From Trinickia fusca (GTDB lineage Bacteria; Pseudomonadota; Gammaproteobacteria; Burkholderiales; Burkholderiaceae), in contig NZ_RBZV01000004.1 in assembly GCF_003628145.1 (NCBI RefSeq), positions 296,998-360,997 of the forward strand: a stretch of DNA of 64,000 nt, read 5' to 3'. Each line of letters opens with the position of its first letter. Position 1 is the first letter of the stretch. Below the pieces are notes generated by a model. That model saw only the letters and a list, made by a program, of their open reading frames with translations, made no database searches and had not been told where the DNA came from. Both the position numbers and the translations under genes were made by a program. This document shows, one piece after another, positions 1 through 8,790 of the stretch.

Positions 1-10
1 CACCCAATGC

Positions 11-1612
11 CTACATCGACTTCTTGAACGGCGCGCCCGAATGCTCGCGCAATTCGTTGAAGACGATCTTGGGCCATGCCTTTTGCGCGACTTCGATCTC
101 GGAGATGTGCGAGGCCAGGTACGTCGGCGCGTTCGACACGTCGTGCGCGATACGCGCTGCGTAGGCATCGCAGAAACGACGCAACTCGCCGGCATCGTCA
201 CACGTCACCCAACGCGACATGCGATAGCGTGCCGGGAAGGTGCGCACGTCGACCTTGTATTCGGCCGACAGCCGGTGCGACACCACTTCGAATTGCAGCT
301 GCCCCACGGCGCCCAGAATCATCGAGCCGCCGTGCGTGGGCCGGAACACCTGAATGGCGCCTTCCTCGCCGAGTTGCTTGAGCGCTTCGCCAAGCTGCTT
401 GGCGCGCATCGGATCGATGACCTCGATGGTCTGGAAGATCTCGGGCGCGAAGAACGGCAGGCCCACGAATTGCAGATCCTCGCCTTCGGTCAGCGTATCG
501 CCGAGGCTCAGCGTGCCATGGTTAGGAATCCCGATGATGTCGCCAGGGTAAGCCTCGCTGACCGTTTCGCGACGCTGCGACAGAAACGTCACGACGTTAT
601 TGGCGCGAAACGACTTGTTCGTACGCGTGACCTTGAGTGCCATACCGCGCTCGAAGCGGCCCGAGCAGACGCGGATGAACGCGACACGATCGCGGTGCGC
701 GAGATCCATGTTCGCTTGCACCTTGAAGACGACGCCCGTGAACTTCGGCTCCTCGGGCTGCACGGGGCGCTGCACGGTCATGCGCGCCGACGGCGGCGGT
801 GCGAGATCGACGAGTGCGTCGAGAATCTCCTTCACGCCGAAGTTGTTGATCGCCGAACCGAACAGCACGGGCGACTGATCGCCGGCCAGGAAGGCTTCGC
901 GATCGAACGAAGGCGTCGCCGCCGTGATGAGGTCGATCTCGTCCTTCGCGCGCGTCCAGGCGAAACCGAAGCGTTGCTCGCCCTCGTCCGCGCCGAGCGC
1001 GCTCAGCGTTTCGACGGCCCCGCCTGCCGTCTCCTGGCCCGCGCGGAACACGCGCACCTGATCGCGTTGAAGGTCGTAGACGCCCTGGAACTCCTTGCCC
1101 ATGCCGATGGGCCAGGTGAACGGCACGGCGGCCACGCCGAGGTGCTGTTCGATTTCGTCGAGCAGGTCGAGCGGCTCGCGCACTTCGCGGTCGAGCTTGT
1201 TGATGAACGTGACGATCGGCGTGCGGCGGCTGCGGCACACCTCGAGCAGCTTCAGCGTCTGGGCTTCGACCCCGTTTGCGCCGTCGATGACCATCACGGC
1301 CGCGTCGACAGCCGTCAGCACGCGGTAGGTATCTTCAGAGAAATCCTCGTGGCCCGGCGTATCGAGCAGATTGATGACGGCGTCGCCGTATTCGAACTGC
1401 ATGACCGAGCTCGCCACCGAAATGCCGCGCTGCTTTTCGATCTCCATCCAGTCGGACGTGGCGAAGCGGCCGCTCTTCTTGCCCTTGACGGTGCCAGCGA
1501 TCTGAATTGCCCCCGAAAACAGCAGGAGCTTTTCGGTGAGCGTGGTTTTCCCGGCATCCGGGTGCGAAATGACCGCAAACGTGCGGCGGCGCTTGAGTTC
1601 GGCAACTGACAT
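11..1612 (-). CDS. prfC: Peptide chain release factor 3 (RF3)
   Basis: Translational GTPase that recycles RF1/RF2 from the ribosome after termination; cytoplasmic. The 533-residue product is the normal family length. Visible GTPase motifs are the P-loop HPDAGKT (about residues 17-23), G3 DTPGH (84-88) and NKLD (138-141), followed by the EF-Tu-like domain II and the RF3-specific C-terminal domain. The reading frame is complete, with its stop 11 bases from the window edge. No strong Shine-Dalgarno sequence precedes the ATG, but the MSVAELKRRRTFAVISHPDAG start matches the family. It appears monocistronic, and the next gene ends 167 bases upstream of its start. Confidence 0.97.
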   Translation of the reverse strand: MSVAELKRRRTFAVISHPDAGKTTLTEKLLLFSGAIQIAGTVKGKKSGRFATSDWMEIEKQRGISVASSVMQFEYGDAVINLLDTPGHEDFSEDTYRVLTAVDAAVMVIDGANGVEAQTLKLLEVCRSRRTPIVTFINKLDREVREPLDLLDEIEQHLGVAAVPFTWPIGMGKEFQGVYDLQRDQVRVFRAGQETAGGAVETLSALGADEGEQRFGFAWTRAKDEIDLITAATPSFDREAFLAGDQSPVLFGSAINNFGVKEILDALVDLAPPPSARMTVQRPVQPEEPKFTGVVFKVQANMDLAHRDRVAFIRVCSGRFERGMALKVTRTNKSFRANNVVTFLSQRRETVSEAYPGDIIGIPNHGTLSLGDTLTEGEDLQFVGLPFFAPEIFQTIEVIDPMRAKQLGEALKQLGEEGAIQVFRPTHGGSMILGAVGQLQFEVVSHRLSAEYKVDVRTFPARYRMSRWVTCDDAGELRRFCDAYAARIAHDVSNAPTYLASHISEIEVAQKAWPKIVFNELREHSGAPFKKSM

Positions 1613-1779
1613 CGTGTATGGGGGTGGCTATCGGATTGAGCGGCGCGGGGGCGATGATACACGGGTGGCGGGCCCGGCTGCCGAAGTCGAGCTGTCCGCC
1701 GTCGATGCAACGATCAATTTGGCGCGCCAAGGGCCGACTACAACGCTTAGCCGTGTAGCGACCGCCCCAGCTCACCGAA

Positions 1780-2919
1780 TTACGGCTGCCCCGATGGGCA
1801 GAGCGCCAATCTCGCGGCCAGACTGGCTTCGGTAAAGAGCCCTCGGGCGATGAGCGTCGCCCGCTCACCCGGTGAGAGTCGGCCGCAGGCGTAGACGGTG
1901 CCCAGCAACAGCTGGGTTTTCGGATGCGCCGGATCGGTCAGAAAGCCGAAGTTCGACTCGGCCGCGTTTTTGCGCGGCTCGTCATAGAGCTCGTAGAATT
2001 CCGCGCCCTCAATATTGGCGTCCTTCTGGCTCAGCAAGTACTCGATATGCGTCTTCAGGCTGATGAGGGCCTTCGCATCGTCGTAGGGCTTGCCCTGCAG
2101 CGGTGCGTATATCTCAGCCGCATTGAGCTCGTTGACGATGACGGGCTTGCCGATTTTGTGCATTTCGGCGAAGACATCGATCGTGCCGCTCGGCGTGCTG
2201 ACTCGGTAAGGGCTGGTTCCCGCACCGTAATAGTAGTGATAGGCCAGCTTGTCGACGACAACGCCTTGCGCCTCCAGGAACGGCACCAGTCCGAAGTCCG
2301 CATAAACGGTGTCGACAACTGTTCTGAGCGGTTGACCGGTTTGCGTGCCGGCATCGTGGATCGCGCGCGACATGCCGCGCAGCACCGCCGCCCATTGGTG
2401 CGCCAAGGGAGTGGCATAGTCACCGGCAGAACCTCCGACGCCGCTCTTGAATCCTTTGCGCAAGCTCAGCTCGTTCTCGAGCTCCCAGTCGTGGATCGAA
2501 CCTGCGAATTCCCGGGCAATAGGATAGACGCGATCATAGCCCTGTGCCTCGAGGCCCGCGTCCGTGTTCGGATACTTGCCACTGTCCGTCGCATCGCCCC
2601 AAGTAAACGGCACGTAGAGAATGGGGTGCAGGGTGATGTGATAAGCCTTGGACAGGGAACCCAGTGCCTGGAGCGTTGTAGTGGCTGTGCCGCTATCTCC
2701 CGTCAGCGCAACATCGAACCGGTAGGTCTTGAGGCCGCGGTGCCCAAGCGTCGCGAATTGCGTGGGATAGTCGCTCCAAAGCGCCTGACTCGGGCTGGGA
2801 TGCCCACACATGCCCCACGTAAATGCGGGGGCAGCCGTCGCGGCCGGGCTCGACAGGCTGCTCGTCAGCAACATCGAAGCCAGAAGGCCGACGGCCGCAT
2901 AGGTGCGCAGTGTGCTCAT
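1780..2919 (-). CDS. Secreted clan GH-A glycoside hydrolase (GH39/PslG-like)
   Basis: The 379-residue protein has a Sec signal peptide (residues 1 to about 29, ending near an Ala-rich AXA site), so it should be periplasmic or secreted. The rest reads as a (beta/alpha)8 retaining hydrolase. An Asn-Glu pair follows WELE (N149-E150, likely acid/base), and a second Glu lies in VIVNELNA (E264, likely nucleophile). The layout resembles GH39-like enzymes such as PslG that cut self-produced exopolysaccharide. That is an inference, but it fits the EPS locus starting 1 kb away. GGAGGTG lies 9 bases before the ATG and fixes the start. The exact GH family and substrate cannot be told by eye. Confidence 0.75.
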   Translation of the reverse strand: MSTLRTYAAVGLLASMLLTSSLSSPAATAAPAFTWGMCGHPSPSQALWSDYPTQFATLGHRGLKTYRFDVALTGDSGTATTTLQALGSLSKAYHITLHPILYVPFTWGDATDSGKYPNTDAGLEAQGYDRVYPIAREFAGSIHDWELENELSLRKGFKSGVGGSAGDYATPLAHQWAAVLRGMSRAIHDAGTQTGQPLRTVVDTVYADFGLVPFLEAQGVVVDKLAYHYYYGAGTSPYRVSTPSGTIDVFAEMHKIGKPVIVNELNAAEIYAPLQGKPYDDAKALISLKTHIEYLLSQKDANIEGAEFYELYDEPRKNAAESNFGFLTDPAHPKTQLLLGTVYACGRLSPGERATLIARGLFTEASLAARLALCPSGQP

Positions 2920-3065
2920 ATGACATTCACCTCCATTTGCTGTGGAGCTATTCGTGGTTTATCGGCCGCGTATCCAGAACTGGGCCGGTAATCATGCACG
3001 AATGAAGGCGATGCTTGCCGTCGAGTCAGCAAAGTTCAGGGTGCCCCAGAAATTCTGCTTGTCCC

Positions 3066-3863
3066 TCAGTTACCTCCTGGCGAACGCGGAGCTTTGTCAG
3101 GATCATGTGTGTGACGCAGCCCAAGCACTTCGAGATAAATATCAAGCGATCGCTGCACCGACGCTGCGACCAGATCGGTGATTTCGCTGTAGTCACCGTT
3201 GACACACGCGACATCGAGCGCATCGTAGTAAGCGAGTCGATCTTCCTTACGGATGATCGCGGGCGGGTAGCCTTCCTTCATCAGCTCGAAGTTCAGCAGC
3301 AACCGTCCCGTCCGACCATTGCCATCGACAAATGGGTGAATCTTCACAAACCGGGTGTGCAGTTCCGCCGCGCGTTCGACGGGGTGCATCGCGCCAGCCT
3401 GGCCGTACCAGTCGATCAACGCGACCATTTCAGCAGGGAGGTGGACGAAGTCAGGCGGCGTCGTGCTCGCGCCTGCGATCACGACGTTCTCTTGGCGATA
3501 GCGGCCCGCCTGTTCGGAATCGATGCTCTTCAGAACGAGCGAATGGAGGTTGCGAACCTGCCACTCGGTCAATGTTTCATGCCGCGAGACGATCTCCTCG
3601 ACGTATAGGATCGCGTCACGGTGGTTCGTTGCCTCGAAATGCTCGCGAATAGACTTTCCGCCAACCGTGATCCCTTCAAGAACCACTTTCGTTTCCCGCA
3701 GCGTCAGCGTGTTGCCCTCGATCGCATTCGAGTGATACGTCCACTCCAACATCAGCTTCTCGCGCAGCGATGCGACCGTATGCGACGGCAGTGGGCGCGC
3801 AGCATCGAGCGTTGCCTTGTCGGCGTCGATCGTCTTCAGCAGCGCAGCAGGTTGATTCGGCAT
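3066..3863 (-). CDS. Fic family protein with N-terminal inhibitory motif
   Basis: About 265 residues. The core motif HPFVDGNGRTGR (about residues 176-187) is a complete HxFx(D/E)GNGRxxR active site for AMP transfer, or a related transfer, to protein hydroxyls. The N-terminal SNAIEGN (about 45-51) matches the (S/T)xxxE(G/N) inhibition helix of class II Fic enzymes, so it should be auto-inhibited without a separate antitoxin. The open frame extends to 3950, but the extra residues are encoded by an operator-like palindrome. The ATG at 3863 has GAGAG just upstream, whereas the ATG at 3884 has no ribosome site. No separate antitoxin or regulator gene adjoins it. Confidence 0.85.
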   Translation of the reverse strand: MPNQPAALLKTIDADKATLDAARPLPSHTVASLREKLMLEWTYHSNAIEGNTLTLRETKVVLEGITVGGKSIREHFEATNHRDAILYVEEIVSRHETLTEWQVRNLHSLVLKSIDSEQAGRYRQENVVIAGASTTPPDFVHLPAEMVALIDWYGQAGAMHPVERAAELHTRFVKIHPFVDGNGRTGRLLLNFELMKEGYPPAIIRKEDRLAYYDALDVACVNGDYSEITDLVAASVQRSLDIYLEVLGLRHTHDPDKAPRSPGGN

Positions 3864-3898
3864 TTTTCTCTCGAAGCGAGGCATGGTGCGGGGATCAT

Positions 3899-3917
3899 AT
3901 ATCCCCAACGGGGATAT
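3899..3917. promoter_or_regulatory. Perfect operator-like palindrome upstream of fic
   Basis: ATATCCCC-AAC-GGGGATAT: 8-base arms with a 3-base spacer, 36 bases upstream of the chosen fic start, where a promoter would lie. It is close to the TATCC-N8-GGATA site of HipB-type XRE repressors, with spacing one base shorter. The binding protein is not encoded nearby. Confidence 0.55.
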
Positions 3918-3956
3918 GATAATCAAGAGCCGGCGAATACGGCCAAACACGCCCCC

Positions 3957-5150
3957 TCAAACCACCCCCACCTCAATAGCCTCCCGATAAACCTGCGCAA
4001 CCCGTCGCGCGATCACCGCATTATCGAAGTTCGCCAGGGCATATTCCCTGCACGCCTGCGCATCCGGCAACCTCAACCGCCCATCGAGCGCCGCGTCGAT
4101 CCCCTCCGCGATCGCATCGGCCCCGGTAGCCGGCAGCACCAGATCGCTCGACAACCCCGCCACCGCCTCCGGCAACCCACCCACCGGCGTCACCAGCACA
4201 GGCGTGCCAGCAGCAAGCGACTCCACGGTCACGAGCCCGAACCCTTCGAGCGCCACCGTCGGCACCACGCTCAACGTCGCCGCGCGATACAACTCCGGCA
4301 AACGTTCATCAGGCACGAAGCCCAGCAGCTTCACATCGTTCTCGAGCCCTGCTGCCGCGATACGCCCCTCCAATTCATCGGCTAGCCGTCCTTTGCCCGC
4401 GATCAGCAACAACGCATCGGAACCTCGCCGCGCCTTCACGAGCGCCATCGCATCGATCAGATCCTCGATCCCCATGCGGCGCACGAGCCGTCGCACCGTC
4501 AAGACGATCGGCCTATCCTGCGGCAACTGCAGACGCTGCCTTGCCTGACGGCTCGTCATCTTCACGTCGAAGCGCGACACGTCCACGCACCCCGGCACCA
4601 CACGCACGCGCTCGGCCGGCACACCGTAGTGCGTCGTCAAGATGCGGCCGAACGCATCCGACAGCACGATGAGCCGCGTCGAACGCGCGTACACCGAACG
4701 CTCCACCCAGCGCTTCGCGCTTCGCCCCCACGACGCCGCGCCCTCCACACTGCTCTCATCGGCCCACGGCCCCTGAAAGTGCGACACCTGCGCGATGTCG
4801 CGCGCGAGACTCAAGCTCGGCCACGTATAAAGCGCAAAGTGCGAAGAGATCACGTCGGGCCGCTCCCTCTTTAGCGCCTCCATGAAGGCCTTGCGTGCTG
4901 CCATCAAGCGAAGCGGCAACGGCTGCGCCTCCGGCCCAAAGCCGCGAATCGCGCCGCCCGTATCATGCGCCACGCGGTGCGAACCGGCCACCATGCCGCG
5001 CACGGCCACGCCCGCTCCCGGCAGTGCGCGCACGAGCGAGTAGTACATGCGGTCGAGACCGCCAGCGCGTTCGGGAAACCAGTGCATCCCGATCTGCAAC
5101 GATTTGATCTCAGCTTGCGTCACTTGTCCCGTTTTCATCGTTAGTGTCAT
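3957..5150 (-). CDS. Family 4 glycosyltransferase of the EPS locus
   Basis: GT-B fold glycosyltransferase (397 residues) expected to add a sugar to the lipid-linked EPS repeat unit at the cytoplasmic membrane. The C-terminal half carries the nucleotide-sugar EX7E motif in EGFGLVTVE, followed by SLAAGTPV, typical of GT4. The start ATG overlaps the stop of the preceding glycosyltransferase (ATGA), so the two are translationally coupled; a second ATG lies four codons in. This is the last gene of the minus-strand EPS operon. The donor sugar and linkage cannot be read from the sequence. Confidence 0.85.
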   Translation of the reverse strand: MTLTMKTGQVTQAEIKSLQIGMHWFPERAGGLDRMYYSLVRALPGAGVAVRGMVAGSHRVAHDTGGAIRGFGPEAQPLPLRLMAARKAFMEALKRERPDVISSHFALYTWPSLSLARDIAQVSHFQGPWADESSVEGAASWGRSAKRWVERSVYARSTRLIVLSDAFGRILTTHYGVPAERVRVVPGCVDVSRFDVKMTSRQARQRLQLPQDRPIVLTVRRLVRRMGIEDLIDAMALVKARRGSDALLLIAGKGRLADELEGRIAAAGLENDVKLLGFVPDERLPELYRAATLSVVPTVALEGFGLVTVESLAAGTPVLVTPVGGLPEAVAGLSSDLVLPATGADAIAEGIDAALDGRLRLPDAQACREYALANFDNAVIARRVAQVYREAIEVGVV

Positions 5151-6385
5151 TTAGGCTCACCTCCATCGGTCGGGATCAAGCGGGCACCCGCCGGGCGATC
5201 GTTGATGGTATCGCTCGCACGGTTGCCCTCCCCCGTACCGCTCGCCGCATGCGCGGCCTGCCGCGCGACGCGGCGATACAGGTCGAGATAGCGTGCCGCC
5301 ATCCGCGACCACTCGAATTGGCGCGCGAGCCGGCTCGCTTGCGCGCCCATCAGACGGCAGCGCCACTCATCGTCGGCGAGCGCCGCAATCGCTTTGGCCA
5401 GCTCGCGCGGATCATCCGGGTCGGGCAGCACGATGCCGCAGTCCGGGCCAATCACTTCGGCACCACCCGCCGTGCGCGCGGTGACGACCGGCAGCCCTGC
5501 GGCGATCGCTTCGAGCAGCGACAAGCTCATCGCCTCGTATCTCGACGGAAACACGTAAGCATCGACGCTGTGCATGAGGCTCGGCACATCCTCGACGAAG
5601 TCGAGAAAATGCACACGATGATCGAGCCGCAACGTGCGTGCGACGTCGGGATAACGGCTGCCATGCAGCCGTCCCGCTACGACGACATGCACGTTCTCCG
5701 GCAGATGCACGAGCGCGCTGAGTACCGTGCCGAGGTTTTTACGCGGCGTGCGTAAATCGCCGGCAAAGAGCAGCAGGAACGCGTCGTCGGGCAGCCCGAA
5801 CCGGCGCCTGTCGCCGCGTGCGCCTGCGAACGTCTGAACATCCACCCCGTTGTGGATCACTTCGATCCTCTGAGCCGGTACACCGGCCTCGCGCAACTCG
5901 GCCGCAACCTTCTCCGACACGGCAGCAACGACGCTCGAGCGCCGATAGGCCCAGCGCTCGAGCCTGGCATTCAGGCAGGTGTAGAGGTATTGATAAGCGG
6001 CGTTCAGCCCACCCGAAAGCCCATAGGGGTAGTACGGACTCGCGAACCACCCGCTGTGCACGAAGTGGGCCGTGTTCACATCGGCATGAACCCACGAGAT
6101 GAAGCCGTTGACGTGCACGACATCGAACTCGTGGCGATGCTGGCGCAGCCACAGTGCGCTCTTGATCGCAAAGACCTGATGCCGAATCAGATTCGTCTGC
6201 CAGACTCGGCCTACGTGGATCGGCACCCAGCGCAACCTGGGATGGGCAAGCAGCGCAGGCGCGACGTGCGTGGCGACGAGCGTCACCGTGCAGCCTTCGG
6301 CAAGCGCTGCCGAAGCGATTTCATGATTGACGCGGCCTTGACCGTCGTTATGACGGACCGCATGCGTAACGATCGCCACTCTCAT
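5147..6385 (-). CDS. Family 4 glycosyltransferase of the EPS locus
   Basis: 412-residue GT-B enzyme. An N-terminal Glyco_transf_4 domain (MRVAIVTHAVRHNDGQGRVN start with the Gly-rich loop) is followed by a GT4 domain with the EX7E motif EAMSLSLLE in the C-terminal half. It is probably cytoplasmic or membrane-associated and extends the undecaprenyl-linked repeat. It sits 15 bases after the Wzy-like gene and overlaps the next glycosyltransferase by 4 bases. Acceptor and donor are unknown. Confidence 0.86.
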   Translation of the reverse strand: MRVAIVTHAVRHNDGQGRVNHEIASAALAEGCTVTLVATHVAPALLAHPRLRWVPIHVGRVWQTNLIRHQVFAIKSALWLRQHRHEFDVVHVNGFISWVHADVNTAHFVHSGWFASPYYPYGLSGGLNAAYQYLYTCLNARLERWAYRRSSVVAAVSEKVAAELREAGVPAQRIEVIHNGVDVQTFAGARGDRRRFGLPDDAFLLLFAGDLRTPRKNLGTVLSALVHLPENVHVVVAGRLHGSRYPDVARTLRLDHRVHFLDFVEDVPSLMHSVDAYVFPSRYEAMSLSLLEAIAAGLPVVTARTAGGAEVIGPDCGIVLPDPDDPRELAKAIAALADDEWRCRLMGAQASRLARQFEWSRMAARYLDLYRRVARQAAHAASGTGEGNRASDTINDRPAGARLIPTDGGEPK

Positions 6386-6400
6386 GACTTCGATGCCTCG

Positions 6401-7867
6401 CTAAATAAGTGACGGGCCGGCGCGACGTATCGCGGCCTGACGCTGCGACTTGCGCCATTGCGCAGCCGACAACAGCGAAGCGATGCTCATATACATCAAT
6501 AGCCCACCCGTGCCGATAAACGAATTCGCGAAGACGATCATGGCGAAGACGGAGCCGGCGAGCGAGAGGCAGGCTTGAGCGAACTTGTCGCCGCCTAGCG
6601 AAAACGACACACGCAACGCGCGGACCAGCAACCAGCCGAGGCCCGAGAGATAGAGCAGCGTGCCGGGCCAGCCGAGCACGAACGGGATGTTCATCACGCC
6701 GCTGTCGAAGTTGCCGTATTTGCCGAGCTTGCCGCCTTCGTTCGACAGCTTCGTCGATGTGCCGGTCGCACCGAGCCCCATGCCCGCGACGTTCGTGAAG
6801 GCCGTTTCCGCGAACGTCGCATAGAATGCGTTGCGCGATGCGTAGCTTTGGTCGTCGTCGAGATTCGTGATGGTCTGCAGCCGCGCGGACACGCGATCGG
6901 CCACCGGCCCGAACGCCAGCATCGGCATCGAGAGCGCCGCGAGCACTGCCAGCCCAAGAACGATGCGGATGCGAACGAGATTGCTCGACTTCGCGAGCTG
7001 AATCGCGAGCGCGATGACCCATCCGCCCCACGTCGAACGCACGAGCGACAAGCCGAATGCGGCAAAGCCCGCCGCGGCCGCCACCCAGCGCAAGCGATCG
7101 GTAGACGCCGGCACGAGCACGAGCGCGCCCATCATCGCCAACGCGAACGGCCCCGACGAATTCATCGTGCTGAACACGCGCACGCCCATCGGGACGGGAT
7201 CGCCCTGCGAAGCCATCTCCGAGCCGATCATCCACATCGCGTCCCACTGCGGCATGATGAAAAACTGCACGACGCCGTAGACACCCATCACGAGCATGCC
7301 GCGCACGAACGTCGTCACGATCACTTCACGGTAGGCCGGGTAATCTCGCCAATGGGCAACGATGTGAAACCCGATCAACACGGGATAGAGCCAGTTCGCC
7401 AGATCGTAGACGGCCGCGGCCGGTCCGCTCGAAACGATGCCGACCGCGAACGCATAACCGATCGCCACGAGAATCAACAACATGGGCAAGCCGCGCCACG
7501 TGCCGAGCAAGCGATAGCGGCGCACGAGCCCGAGGCCGCTGATCATCGTGACGGCAACTGGGGCGATCTGAATCGGGCTCGTCGGCGTGTAGCCGCCATG
7601 CACGAAGTCGGCAAAGCGCCGCACTTCGGGGCTCAGAAACCACATCCACCAGACGAAGCCCACATAGCGGGCCGGACTCACGACGAAAAGCCAGAGGCCG
7701 ACGAGCGTCGCGAGCGCCGGAAACGCCAGCGTCAACAGTCCGCCCTGATGGGCAAGCGCAAGCACGAGCGTCGCAGACCACAGCAGCGCCTGTGCCGCCC
7801 AGTGCTTGGGATCGGATGTCAGCAAGCGGTCGATCGCGGGAGCGCGCACTGCGCGCGCAGACGGCAT
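6401..7867 (-). CDS. O-antigen ligase/polymerase-type membrane protein (Wzy-like)
   Basis: 488-residue polytopic inner-membrane protein with about ten to twelve hydrophobic segments and a large loop in the C-terminal half, as in the O-antigen ligase/Wzy superfamily. It is the likely EPS repeat-unit polymerase. The open frame reaches 8086, but the ATG at 7867 overlaps the stop of the GT2 gene (ATGA), and the upstream extension is Arg-rich shadow sequence. No flippase (Wzx) gene is visible beside it, so repeat-unit transport must be encoded elsewhere or outside the window. Confidence 0.82.
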   Translation of the reverse strand: MPSARAVRAPAIDRLLTSDPKHWAAQALLWSATLVLALAHQGGLLTLAFPALATLVGLWLFVVSPARYVGFVWWMWFLSPEVRRFADFVHGGYTPTSPIQIAPVAVTMISGLGLVRRYRLLGTWRGLPMLLILVAIGYAFAVGIVSSGPAAAVYDLANWLYPVLIGFHIVAHWRDYPAYREVIVTTFVRGMLVMGVYGVVQFFIMPQWDAMWMIGSEMASQGDPVPMGVRVFSTMNSSGPFALAMMGALVLVPASTDRLRWVAAAAGFAAFGLSLVRSTWGGWVIALAIQLAKSSNLVRIRIVLGLAVLAALSMPMLAFGPVADRVSARLQTITNLDDDQSYASRNAFYATFAETAFTNVAGMGLGATGTSTKLSNEGGKLGKYGNFDSGVMNIPFVLGWPGTLLYLSGLGWLLVRALRVSFSLGGDKFAQACLSLAGSVFAMIVFANSFIGTGGLLMYMSIASLLSAAQWRKSQRQAAIRRAGPSLI

Positions 7868-8790
7868 CACGAGGTGGCCCGCCTTGCCTCGAGCGCGCCA
7901 AGCCGCGCGGCTCGCCAGCGTCCGCGAACGGCGCCGCCGTTCTTCGAAGCGAGGGCCAGCACAGCATGCACGAGCCCCGGGTACACGCGCGTACCGATGA
8001 GCGCATACCACCACCACGCGGTGAGCCGATGCAGCGGCGGCAAATGTTCGCGCAGCGTGAGATGCAGGTTGTACGCGGCGTTGCAAATCGCCACAGCCGA
8101 TTGCTCATGGCGCGGATCTTCGTCGATGCGCGGCGCCGGATAGTGATCGACCGCCACGCGCGGATCGTAGACGAGCTTCCAGCCAGAGCGCTTCACGCTC
8201 ATGCTGAACGCCATATCGCCGTGGACTTGCGCGCCTTTGCCACGCAGTCGTTCGTCGAAGCGGATGCCGGCTATCGCCGCGCGCCGATAGCTCATATTGG
8301 CACCCTTGAGCAAATCGACCTCACGCGCCTCGCCGACGCCAAGATGATGATTGCCGACGATCTTGCCCGACGCCATCACGCGCCCCACTTGACGGCATTG
8401 ACCATCGAGCAGACGTCCGCGCTCATGCACCCAGTCTCGTCCGCCGACCGCGCCTAGCCGCGGATTGGCCGCGAATGCCGCAGCGATGCGCTCGAGCCAG
8501 TCGGCACGTGGCGCCGCATCGTCGTCGGTGATCGCGATCACGTCGCCCTTTGCGCTATCGAGCCCTCGATTGAGTGCTGCGATCTGCCCGGGCACATCGA
8601 CCATCACGCATTCGAGCACGAGCTCACCGCGCACCTTCGGGTCGGCAAGCGCCGCATGCGTGGCCTCGTCGTCAGGCCGCGCCACGACGATGACCTGTTC
8701 GGCCTGCCGTGTCTGTCGCTGCAAGGCGAGCAGGCAACGAGCCAGGTCGTCGGGCCGGCGATACGTTGGAATGAGGACCGTCAGCTTCAT
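7867..8790 (-). CDS. Family 2 glycosyltransferase
   Basis: 307-residue GT-A enzyme opening with the classic MKLTVLIPTYRR strand. The nucleotide/metal-binding acidic cluster is ITDDDAAP (D89-D91). A hydrophobic stretch near the C-terminus may attach it to the membrane. Its start overlaps the stop of the wzc-like gene and its stop overlaps the start of the wzy-like gene, both as ATGA. It should add one sugar of the EPS repeat; specificity unknown. Confidence 0.88.
   Translation of the reverse strand: MKLTVLIPTYRRPDDLARCLLALQRQTRQAEQVIVVARPDDEATHAALADPKVRGELVLECVMVDVPGQIAALNRGLDSAKGDVIAITDDDAAPRADWLERIAAAFAANPRLGAVGGRDWVHERGRLLDGQCRQVGRVMASGKIVGNHHLGVGEAREVDLLKGANMSYRRAAIAGIRFDERLRGKGAQVHGDMAFSMSVKRSGWKLVYDPRVAVDHYPAPRIDEDPRHEQSAVAICNAAYNLHLTLREHLPPLHRLTAWWWYALIGTRVYPGLVHAVLALASKNGGAVRGRWRAARLGALEARRATS

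Noticed and set aside
41-1609. Long open frame (522 codons) antisense to prfC
   Set aside because: GC-rich shadow frame; no family motif, and the opposite strand is a clear RF3.
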